This document shows positions 30,256-39,432 of a stretch of DNA of 64,000 nt, piece by piece. The DNA comes from Nonomuraea sp. NEAU-A123 (lineage in GTDB: Bacteria; Actinomycetota; Actinomycetes; Streptosporangiales; Streptosporangiaceae): assembly GCF_018603905.1 (NCBI RefSeq), contig NZ_JAHFZZ010000007.1, positions 310,001 to 374,000 on the forward strand, given 5' to 3'. The notes below the pieces were generated by a model that did not search any database, was not told the origin of the DNA, and saw only the letters and a program-made list of their open reading frames with translations. A program made the translations under genes and the position numbers. The first letter of the stretch is position 1; every line of letters starts with the position of its first letter.

Positions 30256-31200
30256 TCAGGCGAGGTTGCCGTGGAGCCGGACCCTTGCCAGCCCTCCGTC
30301 GGGGTAGATGTCGACGCGCACCCGCGTGACCGGCTCGTCGCCCTCCAGACGGAACCGGTGCGGGGTGTCGGGCTGCAACCGCGTCCTGGCCAGCAGCCCG
30401 ACCTCACGGTCACCGTCGTACCCGGTCAGTGACACCCATCCGGGCGCGTTGAACAGCAGATTCGTGGTGTCGATCTCGGCGAGCCGGATGAGGCCCCGCG
30501 CGGCGAGCCGGATGACCAGCCACTCGTTCCCCTCCTCGCGCCGCCGCGCGGTCTCCCAGCCCTCCACCTGGTGGCGGGCCAGCCCGGGGGCCAGGACGTT
30601 GTCGGGAGCCGAGTAGAACTCGTTGGAGCAGGCGACGACCCGGCCCCCGTTCGCCAGGGCGGCCAGGTCGAGGCTGAGCCCGTAATACAGGGACAGATCC
30701 GGCCGGACCTCACCGTGCACGCGCAGCCGCGCGATGCCGCCGTCGGGGTACATGTTCAGCCGGACGTGCGTGTAACGGGAGTCGTCGGTTACCTCGAAAG
30801 CGTGCTCGGCGTCGCCTTTGAGGTCGCTCCTGGGCACGATCTCCACCCACGCGGCGTCGGCGAGCTCGGCGGGCGACGGGTAACCGTCTACGGCCACCGC
30901 CTCGATCGACGCGTGGGGCGGGTAGTTGCCCTTGAACCAGGCCGTGTCGATCACCACGCCGCGGACGACACCCGGCAGGCCGAGCCGGACGATCGCCCAG
31001 TCGTGGCCGGGCTCGCGGCGACGGCGGGTCTCCCAGCCGTCGTAGACCTGGCCCTTGTTGCCGAACGTCTCGGCCTGGAAGCCGGGCCGTCCCGGCCGGA
31101 TCAGGCTCTCCTTCTCGGCGAACGACTCGTCGCTGGCGGCGACGACCGACCCGCCGAGGGTACGGAGCGCGAGGTCGGGCAGCGAGGTGAAGCTGGGCAT
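30256..31200 (-). CDS. alc: allantoicase
   Basis: Protein of 314 residues with the two homologous allantoicase jelly-roll domains; each contains the repeated pattern GWETxRRRE followed by W-x-[IV]-[IV]-R-L (GWETRRRREPGHDWAIVRL; GWETARRREEGNEWLVIRL). It hydrolyses allantoate to ureidoglycolate and urea. The start abuts the stop of the allantoinase gene, so the two are cotranscribed. Last gene of the purine catabolism cluster. Confidence 0.93.
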   Translation of the reverse strand: MPSFTSLPDLALRTLGGSVVAASDESFAEKESLIRPGRPGFQAETFGNKGQVYDGWETRRRREPGHDWAIVRLGLPGVVRGVVIDTAWFKGNYPPHASIEAVAVDGYPSPAELADAAWVEIVPRSDLKGDAEHAFEVTDDSRYTHVRLNMYPDGGIARLRVHGEVRPDLSLYYGLSLDLAALANGGRVVACSNEFYSAPDNVLAPGLARHQVEGWETARRREEGNEWLVIRLAARGLIRLAEIDTTNLLFNAPGWVSLTGYDGDREVGLLARTRLQPDTPHRFRLEGDEPVTRVRVDIYPDGGLARVRLHGNLA

Positions 31201-32511
31201 CTACTGCTCTCCAAACAGGAAGGTTCCGTGCGGTACGCCGTCGGCGGGCCGGCCGCGGAGCCAGGTGGTGAGGACGGCGCCCTTGAGGAGGTGGCCGTGG
31301 TACGGCGTCACCGGGTTCTTGTGGTGCAGCCGGGCCGCGTCGACCGCGTTGACGCCGGTGGGATCGAAAGCCACCAGATCAGCGTCATTGCCCACCTTTA
31401 TCGCGCCTTTTCCAGAAATATGGGCCATTGCCGCTGGTTGGGTGGACATCCAGCGCACCACGTCCGCCAGCCCATGACCGCGACGCGACGCCTCGGTCCA
31501 CACGGCCGGCAGGCCGAGCTGGAGCGAGGCGATGCCGCCCCAGGCCGCCGCGAACGAGGGCACCTTGAGGTCGGCCGGAGAGGGCGAGTGGTCGGAGACG
31601 ACGCAGCTCAGCACGCCGCTCGCCAGCCCCTCCCAGAGCCGGTCGCGGTTGGCGGCGGAGCGGATCGGCGGGCAGCACTTGTAGGCGGTGTCGCCTTCGG
31701 GCACCTGTTCGGCGGCCAGCGTCAGGTAGTGGGGACAGGTCTCGGCCGTGACGCGTACCCCTTCGGCCTGGGCGGCGGCCAGCGGCTCCAGGCAGTCGGC
31801 GCTGGAGACGTGCAGGATGTGCACCCTGGCGCCGGTCTCCCTGGCCAGCCGGATCACCTGCTCGACCGCGCTGCGCTCGGCCGCGCCCGGCCGGGAGTCC
31901 ACGAACTCCCGGTACGTCGGGCCCACCGGCTCGGCGAGCAGCGCCGGGTCTTCGGCGTGTACGACCATGAGGCCGTCGAACCCGGCGAGCTCCGCGAGCG
32001 CCGACCGTACCTCCGAAGGACTCAACGGCGGGAACTCGTCCACACCCGACGGCGACAGGAAGCACTTGAAGCCGTAGACACCGCGGTCGTGCAGCGGACG
32101 CAGGTCCTTGACGTTGCCGGGGATCGCCCCGCCCCAGAAGCCGACGTCCACGTGGCACTGCCCGGCGGCGGCGCGCAGCTTGGCGTCGAGCGCGTCCACC
32201 GTGACGGTGGGCGGGAGCGAGTTGAGCGGCATGTCCACGATCGTGGTGACCCCGCCCGCCGCGGCCGCCCTGGTCGCCGACGCGAACCCTTCCCAATGGG
32301 TGCGGCCCGGCTCGTTGACGTGCACGTGGGTGTCGACCAGGCCGGGCAGCAGCGCGAGGTCGCGCAGGTCGATGTCCTCGGCCGCCCCGAGCGCGTCGCC
32401 GTAGTCGCCGATCGCGACGATCCGGCCGTCGCGAACGGCCACCGAAGCGGCCCGCTCGCCGTCGGAGGTGACGGTCCTGCGCGAGCGGACCACGAGGTCG
32501 TAGCCGGTCAT
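31201..32511 (-). CDS. allB: allantoinase
   Basis: Cyclic amidohydrolase of 436 residues opening allantoin to allantoate. Metal-binding HxH in GLVDTHVHVNEPGRTHWEG, the carboxylated Lys region GFKCFLSPSG, His in VVHAEDP and HILHVSS, and Asp in VVSDHSPS. Start ATG 32511. Follows the glycerate kinase gene by 33 bp on the same strand and is directly joined to allantoicase. Confidence 0.94.
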   Translation of the reverse strand: MTGYDLVVRSRRTVTSDGERAASVAVRDGRIVAIGDYGDALGAAEDIDLRDLALLPGLVDTHVHVNEPGRTHWEGFASATRAAAAGGVTTIVDMPLNSLPPTVTVDALDAKLRAAAGQCHVDVGFWGGAIPGNVKDLRPLHDRGVYGFKCFLSPSGVDEFPPLSPSEVRSALAELAGFDGLMVVHAEDPALLAEPVGPTYREFVDSRPGAAERSAVEQVIRLARETGARVHILHVSSADCLEPLAAAQAEGVRVTAETCPHYLTLAAEQVPEGDTAYKCCPPIRSAANRDRLWEGLASGVLSCVVSDHSPSPADLKVPSFAAAWGGIASLQLGLPAVWTEASRRGHGLADVVRWMSTQPAAMAHISGKGAIKVGNDADLVAFDPTGVNAVDAARLHHKNPVTPYHGHLLKGAVLTTWLRGRPADGVPHGTFLFGEQ

Positions 32512-32544
32512 GTGCGCCCCTTCCTGGTCAAAGGTCCTGGCCGG

Positions 32545-33684
32545 TCACAGGCGGTCGGCGGCGAGCTTGGCGGCCAGGCGTTCGAGGAGCGCGCCGGCGT
32601 CGGCCATGCAGCGGACCGGGTCGGGCTCCAGATCGGTGAGCGCGTAGGCGGCCTCGATGCCGGCCGCCTGGAGCTCGGCGTCGGACAGGGTACGGCGGCC
32701 GCAGACGGCGACCACCGGCACCCCTGCCCGGGCGGCCGCCTGGGCGACGCCGATCGGGGCCTTGCCACGCAGCGACTGCTCGTCCAGCGAACCCTCACCG
32801 GTGACCACCAGACGAGCACCCTTGATCTGCTCCCCGAACCCGAGCAGGTCGAGCAGGTAGTCGATGCCCGGCCGCACCTCGGCGTGCAGGAACGCCAGCG
32901 CGGCGAACCCCACGCCGCCCGCGGCTCCCGCGCCGGGCGCCCCGGCGACGCCCATCGGGCGGGGCACGTCGTCGTGCTCGACGGCGCCCGCGAGACCGTG
33001 CGTACGCGTGGCGACGGCGGCCAGGCGGGCGAGCGCGCGCTCCAGGACCGGCACGTCCTCCAGGGTCGCGCCCTTCTGGGGACCGTAAACCGCCGCGGCG
33101 CCGTGCGGGCCGAGGAGCGGGTTGTCGACGTCGCTGGCCACCACCACCTCGACGCCCGACATATCCGTGAAGCCGGTGATGTCGATGCGGTCGAGCCTGC
33201 TCAGGGCCGCTCCGCCGTACTCCAGCTCGTCGCCCTGAGCGTCGAGGAAGCGCGCGCCGAGCGCCTGCGCCAGGCCCGCGCCCCCGTCGGTGCAGGCGCT
33301 GCCGCCCAGGCCCAGGACGACGCGCTTGGCGCCCTGGCGGATCGCGTCGGCGACGAGCTCGCCGGTGCCGTAGCTCGTGGCGGTGAGCGGCTCGTGGTCG
33401 CCGGGCAGGCGGCGCAGCCCGGACGCCTCAGCCAGCTCGACGACGGCCGTGTCGTCGCGCCGCGCGTACGAGGCCTGGACCGGCTCGCCCGTCGGCCCGG
33501 TGACCTGGCGGGAGACCCGGGTGAAGCCGCAGGCCACGACGGCGTCCACGGTGCCGTCGCCCCCGTCGGCGACGGGCAGCTCGATCGCCGGGACGCCGAG
33601 CCCCGCCGACACGTGGGCCGCCACCTCGGCGGCGGTCAGCGACCCCTTGAACTTGTCGGGGGCAACGAGCACATGCTCAACCAC
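32545..33684 (-). CDS. glycerate kinase (GlxK/GarK family)
   Basis: Glycerate kinase type 1, 379 residues: APDKFKGSLTAAEVA at the N-terminus, PVADGGDGTVDA, GLGGSACTDGGAG and GEGSLDEQSL are family signatures. It phosphorylates D-glycerate. Placed before allantoinase, it likely feeds glyoxylate carbon (via tartronate semialdehyde and glycerate) to central metabolism; the intermediate enzymes are not seen here. GTG 33684 has GGAG upstream. Confidence 0.92.
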   Translation of the reverse strand: MVEHVLVAPDKFKGSLTAAEVAAHVSAGLGVPAIELPVADGGDGTVDAVVACGFTRVSRQVTGPTGEPVQASYARRDDTAVVELAEASGLRRLPGDHEPLTATSYGTGELVADAIRQGAKRVVLGLGGSACTDGGAGLAQALGARFLDAQGDELEYGGAALSRLDRIDITGFTDMSGVEVVVASDVDNPLLGPHGAAAVYGPQKGATLEDVPVLERALARLAAVATRTHGLAGAVEHDDVPRPMGVAGAPGAGAAGGVGFAALAFLHAEVRPGIDYLLDLLGFGEQIKGARLVVTGEGSLDEQSLRGKAPIGVAQAAARAGVPVVAVCGRRTLSDAELQAAGIEAAYALTDLEPDPVRCMADAGALLERLAAKLAADRL

Positions 33685-33833
33685 TAAGGACTCCCACACG
33701 GTGACGAACGGCGAACGGTCGCGCCTCCCGGGAGGCGCGACGATTCATCATCACATCCCGGCAGGCGGCGACTCGAACTGGCGTCGGGCTCAGTCGTCTA
33801 GGCTCCGCCCTATACGTGTTGAGAGGGGACGGC

Positions 33834-34985
33834 GTGCGGATCTCGGTGGCGCAGCGGCGCGCCAGGCTGGGCGTGCGGCATCGGCTCGCGCGGCGGACCG
33901 CGAGCGTGGCGGAGGCGGCGGCGTCCGTGGTGGCGCTGCACGGTACGGACCCGGCGACGGTGTTCCTGTCCGCGGGCGCGCGGCTGGAGTCGCCGGGCCC
34001 GGAGCCGGTCGAGCGTGCCCTGTACGAGGACCGGACGCTGGTGCGGATGACCGGGATGCGGCGCACGGTGTTCGCGGTGCCGGTGGAGCTGGTGCCGGTC
34101 GTCCACCACTCCTCGGCGCTGGCGGTCGCCAAGCAGGAGCGCAAGAAGCTGCTGAGGTTCCTGGCCGAGGGCGGCGGCTGGGACGAGGCGTGGGTCGGCG
34201 AGGTCGAGGCGTCGGTGCTGCGCCTGCTGGCGGAGTCGGGCGAGGCCACGGCGGCCGAACTGGGGGCACTGGAACCACGGCTGCGCCAGCAGGTGAGGGT
34301 GGCGGTGGGCAAACCGTACGAGGCTACGCAGGGCGTCTCCACCCGGCTGCTCGGGCTGATGGCGATGGAAGGCCGGCTGGTACGTCGTGGCCGCCCGTCG
34401 GGCACGTGGATCAGCGGGCAGGTCCGGTGGGGTGTGGCGCCGGAGATGGCCGAGCTCACGGTGCAGGAGGCGCAGGCGGAGCTGGTACGGCGGTGGCTGG
34501 CGGCGTTCGGGCCCGGTACGGAGGGCGACGTGAAGTGGTGGACCGGTTGGACGCTCGGAGACGTGCGCCGGGCGCTGGGCTCGATCGGTGCGGTGACGGT
34601 GGAGCTGGACGAGGGCGTCGGGTACGTCCTGCCCGACGACCTCGATCCCGTCCCGGCGCCGCCTCCATGGGCCGCCCTGCTGCCGGCGCTGGACCCGACC
34701 CCGATGGGCTGGCAGGGACGTGATTGGTATCTGCCGCAGGCGCACCGGTCCGAGCTGTTCGACCGCAGCGGCAACGTGGGGCCGACCGTGTGGTGGGACG
34801 GCGAGGTGGTGGGCGGCTGGGCACAGCGTGGCGACGGCGAGATCGTCTGGCGCCTGCTGTCGGACGTGGGCGCGGACGCCAGGTCCTCGATCGAGACCGA
34901 GGTGATGGGCCTGGCCTCATGGCTGGCCGGTGTCAAGGTCACTCCCCGCTTCCGCACCCCGCTGGAACGCGAACTCTCGGCTTGA
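33834..34985 (+). CDS. HTH_42 winged-helix protein (YcaQ/AlkZ superfamily)
   Basis: Protein of about 383 residues with the repeated winged-helix architecture of the HTH_42 superfamily, which includes the bacterial DNA glycosylases YcaQ and AlkZ. The segment aligning with their catalytic loop reads VVALHGTDPATVF, lacking the Gln pair of characterised glycosylases. The start is GTG 33834 with GAGAGGGGA upstream; GTG 33816 is possible. It lies on the plus strand between two minus-strand arms of the purine cluster. Function is unproven; DNA repair or binding is the best guess. Confidence 0.75.
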   Translation: MRISVAQRRARLGVRHRLARRTASVAEAAASVVALHGTDPATVFLSAGARLESPGPEPVERALYEDRTLVRMTGMRRTVFAVPVELVPVVHHSSALAVAKQERKKLLRFLAEGGGWDEAWVGEVEASVLRLLAESGEATAAELGALEPRLRQQVRVAVGKPYEATQGVSTRLLGLMAMEGRLVRRGRPSGTWISGQVRWGVAPEMAELTVQEAQAELVRRWLAAFGPGTEGDVKWWTGWTLGDVRRALGSIGAVTVELDEGVGYVLPDDLDPVPAPPPWAALLPALDPTPMGWQGRDWYLPQAHRSELFDRSGNVGPTVWWDGEVVGGWAQRGDGEIVWRLLSDVGADARSSIETEVMGLASWLAGVKVTPRFRTPLERELSA

Positions 34986-35019
34986 TCCCGGCCGCTTCAG
35001 GCGCAGGACCTGGTCGTCG

Positions 35020-36438
35020 TTACGCGTGGACCTCCTTTGCGGCGGTGATGCCGCGTTCCTCGGCCAGCCGGGTCAGGCGGCGGTGGGCCTCCGCGCCCGC
35101 GCGGCCGGCGGCGTCGTGGGCGACGGTCCGGAGCTCGTCGTCCTCGACGACCGTCTCGCCGCCGATCAGCAGGCGGGCCAGCGGCGGTTGCCGGGTGGCG
35201 AAGACCAGGCGGCAGACCGGGTCGGTCACCGCCGCGGCGAACGGTTCGTCCAGCCGCCACAGCGCGATGTCCGCGAGTTTGCCGGCTTCGAGCGTGCCCA
35301 GTTCGTCCTGGCGGCCGAGGTTGCGTGCTCCGCCGAGTGTGGCCAGTTCGAGCGCCTGCCTGGCCGTCAGCGCGCCGGGGCCGTGCACGGCGCGCTGGAA
35401 CAGCAGGGCCTGGCGCATTTCGCCGGACAGTGTGGTCAGCTCCGAGGAGGCGCTGCCGTCGACGCCGAGGCCGACGTTCGCGCCGCGGCGCAGCATCTCC
35501 GACACCCGGGCGATTCCGGCGCCGAGCCGCCCGTTCGACGAGGGGCAGTGCGCGGAGCCGGTGCCGGTGGCGGCGAACTTGCCGATGTCGGAGTCGCTGA
35601 GGTGCACGGCGTGCGCGAACCACACGTCGGGGCCGAGCCAGCCGAGCTTCTCCATGTACTCGACGGGCCGCATGCCGAACTGCTCGCGGCAGTGCTCCTC
35701 CTCGTCCAGCGTCTCGGCCAGGTGGGTGTGCAGGCGTACTCCCCGGTCCCGGGCGAGGGCGGCGGCCTCGGTCATCAGCTCGCCGCTGACCGAGAACGGC
35801 GAGCAGGGCGCCACCGCGATCCGCAGCTTCGAGGAGAACGACGGGTCGTGGTAGGTGTCGACGGCCTCGGCGGTGGCGGCCAGGATCTCGTCGAGCTGCT
35901 CGACGACGACGTCCGGGGGCAGACCGCCCTGCGACTCGCCCCGGTCCATGGAGCCGCGTGCCGGGTGGAAGCGGATGCCCAGCTCGCGCGCCGCCTCGAT
36001 CTCGGCGGCGAACAGGTCGCCGCGACCCTTCGGGAAGACGTAGTGGTGGTCGCTGGAGGTGGTGCAGCCGGACAGGGCCAGGTGGCCGAGTCCCGCGCTC
36101 GCGGCGCCCCTGACGACCTCGGCGTCCATGGCGGCCCACACCGGGTAGAGAGCCGTCAGCCACTCGAACAGCGTCGCGTCCTGGGCCAGGCCCTGCGAGG
36201 CCCACTGGTAGAGGTGGTGGTGGGTGTTCACCAGGCCGGGCGTGGCCAGGCAGCCGGTGCCGTCGATCCGGGTGGCCGCCGGAGTGGCGGGCGCCTCGGC
36301 CATCGGGCCGACGCCGGTGATCCGATCACCCTCGATCCGGATATATCCGGCTCGGATCTCGGGCCCTGCGACGGGCGCGATGTAGACGTTGTCGATCTGC
36401 ACCGACTGCTCAGGGCCGGGCTGCGTTGGAGGTGTCAC
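35020..36438 (-). CDS. 8-oxoguanine deaminase-like amidohydrolase
   Basis: Metal-dependent deaminase of 472 residues (TrzA/AtzB family). Metal ligands: HxH in GLVNTHHHLYQW, His in RLHTHLAET, His in WFAHAVHL, and Asp in GLGVDGSAS. The LSGCTTSSDHHYVFP block matches 8-oxoguanine deaminases, which give urate. The GTG at 36438 overlaps the upstream Fe-S gene stop (GTGA). It lies downstream of uricase and xanthine-dehydrogenase-type subunits, consistent with feeding urate to uricase. Confidence 0.87.
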   Translation of the reverse strand: MTPPTQPGPEQSVQIDNVYIAPVAGPEIRAGYIRIEGDRITGVGPMAEAPATPAATRIDGTGCLATPGLVNTHHHLYQWASQGLAQDATLFEWLTALYPVWAAMDAEVVRGAASAGLGHLALSGCTTSSDHHYVFPKGRGDLFAAEIEAARELGIRFHPARGSMDRGESQGGLPPDVVVEQLDEILAATAEAVDTYHDPSFSSKLRIAVAPCSPFSVSGELMTEAAALARDRGVRLHTHLAETLDEEEHCREQFGMRPVEYMEKLGWLGPDVWFAHAVHLSDSDIGKFAATGTGSAHCPSSNGRLGAGIARVSEMLRRGANVGLGVDGSASSELTTLSGEMRQALLFQRAVHGPGALTARQALELATLGGARNLGRQDELGTLEAGKLADIALWRLDEPFAAAVTDPVCRLVFATRQPPLARLLIGGETVVEDDELRTVAHDAAGRAGAEAHRRLTRLAEERGITAAKEVHA

Positions 36439-36908
36439 CTGGTCGCCGCCTTTCGGTCGGCCGCCAGCCGTACCGCGTCCAAGATCTTCTCGTAGCCGGT
36501 GCAGCGGCACAGGTTGCCCGCGAGGGCCTCGCGGATCTCCGCGTCGGACGGCCGGTCGACGCGCTCGAGCAGGTCGTGCGTCTGCACGATCAGGCCGGGC
36601 GTGCAGAAGCCGCACTGCACGGCGCCGCTCTCGACGAACGCCTCCTGCACCGGGTCGAGCCGGTCGCCGTCGGCCAGGCCCTCGACGGTGCGTACCTGGC
36701 GGCCCTCGGCCTGACCGGCGGCGACCAGGCAGGCGCAGACCGGAGTGCCGTCGAGATAGACCGTGCACGATCCGCATTCGCCCTGTTCACAGGCGTTCTT
36801 GGAGCCGGGCAGGCCGACCCGCTCGCGCAGCACGTACAGGAGGCTCTCGCCCTCCCACACGTCGTCGGCGCACTCCTCGCGGCCGTTGACGGTGAAGGTG
36901 ACGCGCAT
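36435..36908 (-). CDS. xanthine dehydrogenase-type (2Fe-2S) subunit
   Basis: Protein of 157 residues with two 2Fe-2S clusters: plant-type C-x4-C-x2-C...C in NACEQGECGSCTVYLDGTPVCAC, in the N-terminal half, and the C-terminal cluster GFCTPG...GNLCRCTGY. It corresponds to the small electron-transfer subunit of xanthine dehydrogenase / CO-dehydrogenase-type hydroxylases. ATG 36908 overlaps the stop of the FAD subunit. The molybdopterin subunit gene is absent from the cluster. Confidence 0.93.
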   Translation of the reverse strand: MRVTFTVNGREECADDVWEGESLLYVLRERVGLPGSKNACEQGECGSCTVYLDGTPVCACLVAAGQAEGRQVRTVEGLADGDRLDPVQEAFVESGAVQCGFCTPGLIVQTHDLLERVDRPSDAEIREALAGNLCRCTGYEKILDAVRLAADRKAATR

Positions 36909-37768
36909 CAGGCGGCCCTCTTTCCTCGGTAGTCGTTCCAGGCCCAGGTCAACGTGCGGCGGGCCATCACGCCGATGGCGTGCCTGCGGTAGGCGGCGGT
37001 GCCGCGCACGTCGTCGATCGGCGAGGCGGCCTGGGCGCACAGCTCGCCGAACCGCTCCAGCACGGCGGGGTCGAGCCTGGCGCCCCAGTCGAGTTCGCGG
37101 CGCAGGAACTCCTCGGCCGCGAGCGCCCTGCGCGGCGTGGGCGCGGCCGAACCGAGGCCGGTGCCGACCCGGCCCTCGCCGGGATGCAGCGCCACCGCGA
37201 ACGAGCACACCGCTATGACCATGGCGTTGCGGGTGCCGACCTTGGAGAAGTACTGGGGTCCCGCGGCGGGTTCGAGGTGGACGGCCCTGATCAGCTCGTC
37301 CGGCTCCAGCGCGGACCGCTTGACGCCCAGGTAGAACTCGTGCGCGGGGATCATCCTGACACCGCGGTCACGCGACTCCACCTCGATCACCGCTCCGGCG
37401 GCGAGCAGCGGCGGGTGGCTGTCACCGGCGGGCGAGGCCGCGCCGAGGTTCCCGCCGACCGAGCCGCGGTTGCGGATCTGCGGCGAGCCGACCGTCCGCG
37501 ACGCCTGCGCCAGGCCCGGCAGCGGGCCGCCGAGTTCCTCGATGATCGTGGTGTACGGCACGGCGGCCCCCACCCGGTAGCGGCCGTCCTCCAGGGACCA
37601 GGCCTGGAGCTCGGCCACCCGGGTCAGGTCCAGCAACGCCACCGGCCGGCGCACGTCGAAGTTGATCTCCACCATCACGTCGGTGCCGCCCTGGATGGGC
37701 ACCGCCTCGGGCTGGTCCGCCTTGGCGGCCAGCGCCTCGTCCCATGTCGTGGGGCGCAAGAATTCCAT
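36908..37768 (-). CDS. xanthine dehydrogenase-type FAD-binding subunit
   Basis: Medium subunit of a molybdenum hydroxylase, 286 residues: FAD-binding motifs PIQGGTDVMVEIN near residue 25 and TVGSPQIRNRGSVGGNLGAASPAGD near residue 100, and the C-terminal CO_deh_flav_C domain. It passes electrons between the Fe-S subunit and NAD+. It follows uricase by 4 bp and is coupled to the Fe-S subunit gene. Confidence 0.92.
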   Translation of the reverse strand: MEFLRPTTWDEALAAKADQPEAVPIQGGTDVMVEINFDVRRPVALLDLTRVAELQAWSLEDGRYRVGAAVPYTTIIEELGGPLPGLAQASRTVGSPQIRNRGSVGGNLGAASPAGDSHPPLLAAGAVIEVESRDRGVRMIPAHEFYLGVKRSALEPDELIRAVHLEPAAGPQYFSKVGTRNAMVIAVCSFAVALHPGEGRVGTGLGSAAPTPRRALAAEEFLRRELDWGARLDPAVLERFGELCAQAASPIDDVRGTAAYRRHAIGVMARRTLTWAWNDYRGKRAA

Positions 37769-37772
37769 CGCT

Positions 37773-38645
37773 CTACTCCCAGGCGAATGCGGCGTCGGGG
37801 GCGTCCTCGCGGAGTACGCCGCCCTCGATCAGGCCATAGGGGCGGTCGGCCGCGAAGTAGACCTCGTTGTCGTTGTCCAGGCCGAACGGCGACAGGTCCA
37901 CCAGGAAGTGGTGCTTGTTCGGCATCGCGAACCTGATCTCGCAGACCTCGCCACGGGTGTCAAGTACCCGTTTTCCCATCGCGTACAGCGTCTGCTGCAG
38001 CGACAGGCTGTGGGTGTCGGCGAACGCCTCCAGCAGGCAGCGCCGTACCTCCTCGTAGGACTTGCCGTACGCGGACCCTTCGGCGGTGTGGCGCCAGCGG
38101 GCGGCGACGGCGGTGGCGAGGACGCGGTCGGTGGTCGGCGGGAGCGTGGTGTACTCGTCCTGGATGTAGCCGTGGAACTCCGAGGCCGTCGAGTTGAGCA
38201 CGACCAGGTCCTTCAGGCCGGAGACCACGGTGGTGCGGCCGTCCCGGTCGTGGTGGACGACGCAGGTGCGCACCTCGCCGCCTTTGCGGGCGAAGGAGTG
38301 CGGCCGGTCGCCGGAGATCCGCTCCCAGGCGTACTCCTCGATCTCCACCCTGGCGTGGTGGATCGGCGGCTGCGACTCGACGAAGTGGCGGGCCAGCAGC
38401 AGCGCGAAGTCCTCGATCTGGTCGACGCCGTGCTTCTTGGCGAAGGCGTAGACGGTGTTCTTCTGCGAGTCGGTCGGCAGGACGGTGGCGTTGTCGCCGG
38501 TCAGGTGGACGGCCTCCATGTCGCCGGAGAGCGAGGAGCTGACGTTGACGTCCTTGAGGTGGTGAACCTCGCCCTCCCGGACGACGCGGACGAGCCTGGT
38601 CTCCGCCTTGCCGTAGCGGTTGGGGCCCAGGATGACGTCGGGCAC
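37773..38645 (-). CDS. urate oxidase (uricase)
   Basis: Cofactor-free oxidase of 290 residues with tandem T-fold domains; converts urate to 5-hydroxyisourate. Conserved blocks: GPNRYGKAETRLVRV, THLTGDN-type segment (HLTGDNATVLPTDSQKNTVYAFAK) containing the catalytic Thr-Asp pair, VLNSTASEFHGY, and MPNKHHFLVDLSPFG. It sits between HIU hydrolase and the xanthine dehydrogenase-type genes in one operon. Confidence 0.95.
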   Translation of the reverse strand: MPDVILGPNRYGKAETRLVRVVREGEVHHLKDVNVSSSLSGDMEAVHLTGDNATVLPTDSQKNTVYAFAKKHGVDQIEDFALLLARHFVESQPPIHHARVEIEEYAWERISGDRPHSFARKGGEVRTCVVHHDRDGRTTVVSGLKDLVVLNSTASEFHGYIQDEYTTLPPTTDRVLATAVAARWRHTAEGSAYGKSYEEVRRCLLEAFADTHSLSLQQTLYAMGKRVLDTRGEVCEIRFAMPNKHHFLVDLSPFGLDNDNEVYFAADRPYGLIEGGVLREDAPDAAFAWE

Positions 38646-38647
38646 GT

Positions 38648-38947
38648 TTAGCTCCCTCGGTAGGTGGAGTATGCGAACGGGCTGAGCAGCAGCGGCACGT
38701 GATAGTGCGCGGCCGGGTCCGTCACGGTGAAGGTGATGACGACCTCGGGGTAGAAGGTGTCGGCCAGGTAGGCGCCGGTGTCGAAGACCACGCGGTTGAC
38801 GCCGGGGCCGGGGGTCCAGCCCTTGATCCGGCCGTCGGCGTCGGTGCGGCCGTCGGCCACGACCTCGCCCGCGTGCTCCAGACGTACGGCGACTCCTTCG
38901 GCGGGGCGGCCGGTGACGGCGTTCAGGACGTGGGTCGAGAAGCTCAT
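38648..38947 (-). CDS. uraH: 5-hydroxyisourate hydrolase
   Basis: Transthyretin-like protein of 99 residues ending in the diagnostic YSTYRGS. His in STHVLN and Arg/His residues of the central channel are present. It hydrolyses 5-hydroxyisourate to OHCU. Its ATG shares a base with the stop of the OHCU decarboxylase gene; uricase follows after 2 bp. Confidence 0.95.
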   Translation of the reverse strand: MSFSTHVLNAVTGRPAEGVAVRLEHAGEVVADGRTDADGRIKGWTPGPGVNRVVFDTGAYLADTFYPEVVITFTVTDPAAHYHVPLLLSPFAYSTYRGS

Positions 38948-39432
38948 CAGGACCCCTCCAGCAGCTTGACCAGCCGCAGCTTGGTGATCTTGGCCAGTTC
39001 GTCGCGGACGGTCTCGCGTTCGGTCTCCTCGTCGTGACAGAGGCGTTCGCGCAGCCGGGCGAGCATCTCGGCGCCCGTCAGGCCGGTGGCGCAGATCAGG
39101 TAGACGTGGCCGAAACGGTCCTCGTACGCCCGGTTGCCCTCGGCCAGTTCGGCGCGCGTGTCGTCCTCCACCCCCGACTGCTCCTGCCTGGACCAGGCAC
39201 TGGCGGCGCGCTCCCCGATCCTGGGGTGCGCGCTGAGCGCTTCGAGGACGTCGGGCCAGGCCAGGCCGCGCACGGCCGCGTCGGCGGCGGCGGTGAGCTG
39301 AGCCGGGTCGCGGTAGGGGCGCTGGGCCGTGACGGACCTGGCGAAGGCACGGGAGGCGCAGCAGGCGAGCAGCTCCGCCGCGATGTCGTCCCGGGCGTTG
39401 AACTCGGCCAGGCCGGTGAGCGTCTTGGGCAT
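38947..39432 (-). CDS. uraD: OHCU decarboxylase
   Basis: 2-oxo-4-hydroxy-4-carboxy-5-ureidoimidazoline decarboxylase, 161 residues, yielding S-allantoin. Signatures: FNARDD, the catalytic His-Pro in LSAHPRIGERA, SRQEQSG, and RFGHVYLICATG. First gene of the uricolytic operon on the minus strand; ATG 39432 chosen over an in-frame ATG five codons earlier. The 158-bp divergent region to endonuclease IV contains its promoter. Confidence 0.93.
   Translation of the reverse strand: MPKTLTGLAEFNARDDIAAELLACCASRAFARSVTAQRPYRDPAQLTAAADAAVRGLAWPDVLEALSAHPRIGERAASAWSRQEQSGVEDDTRAELAEGNRAYEDRFGHVYLICATGLTGAEMLARLRERLCHDEETERETVRDELAKITKLRLVKLLEGS

Noticed and set aside
30571-33687. 1038-codon plus-strand open frame
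   Set aside because: Antisense to allantoicase, allantoinase and glycerate kinase; composition is a GC-rich shadow (Arg/Gly/Val runs), no homology and no ribosome site.
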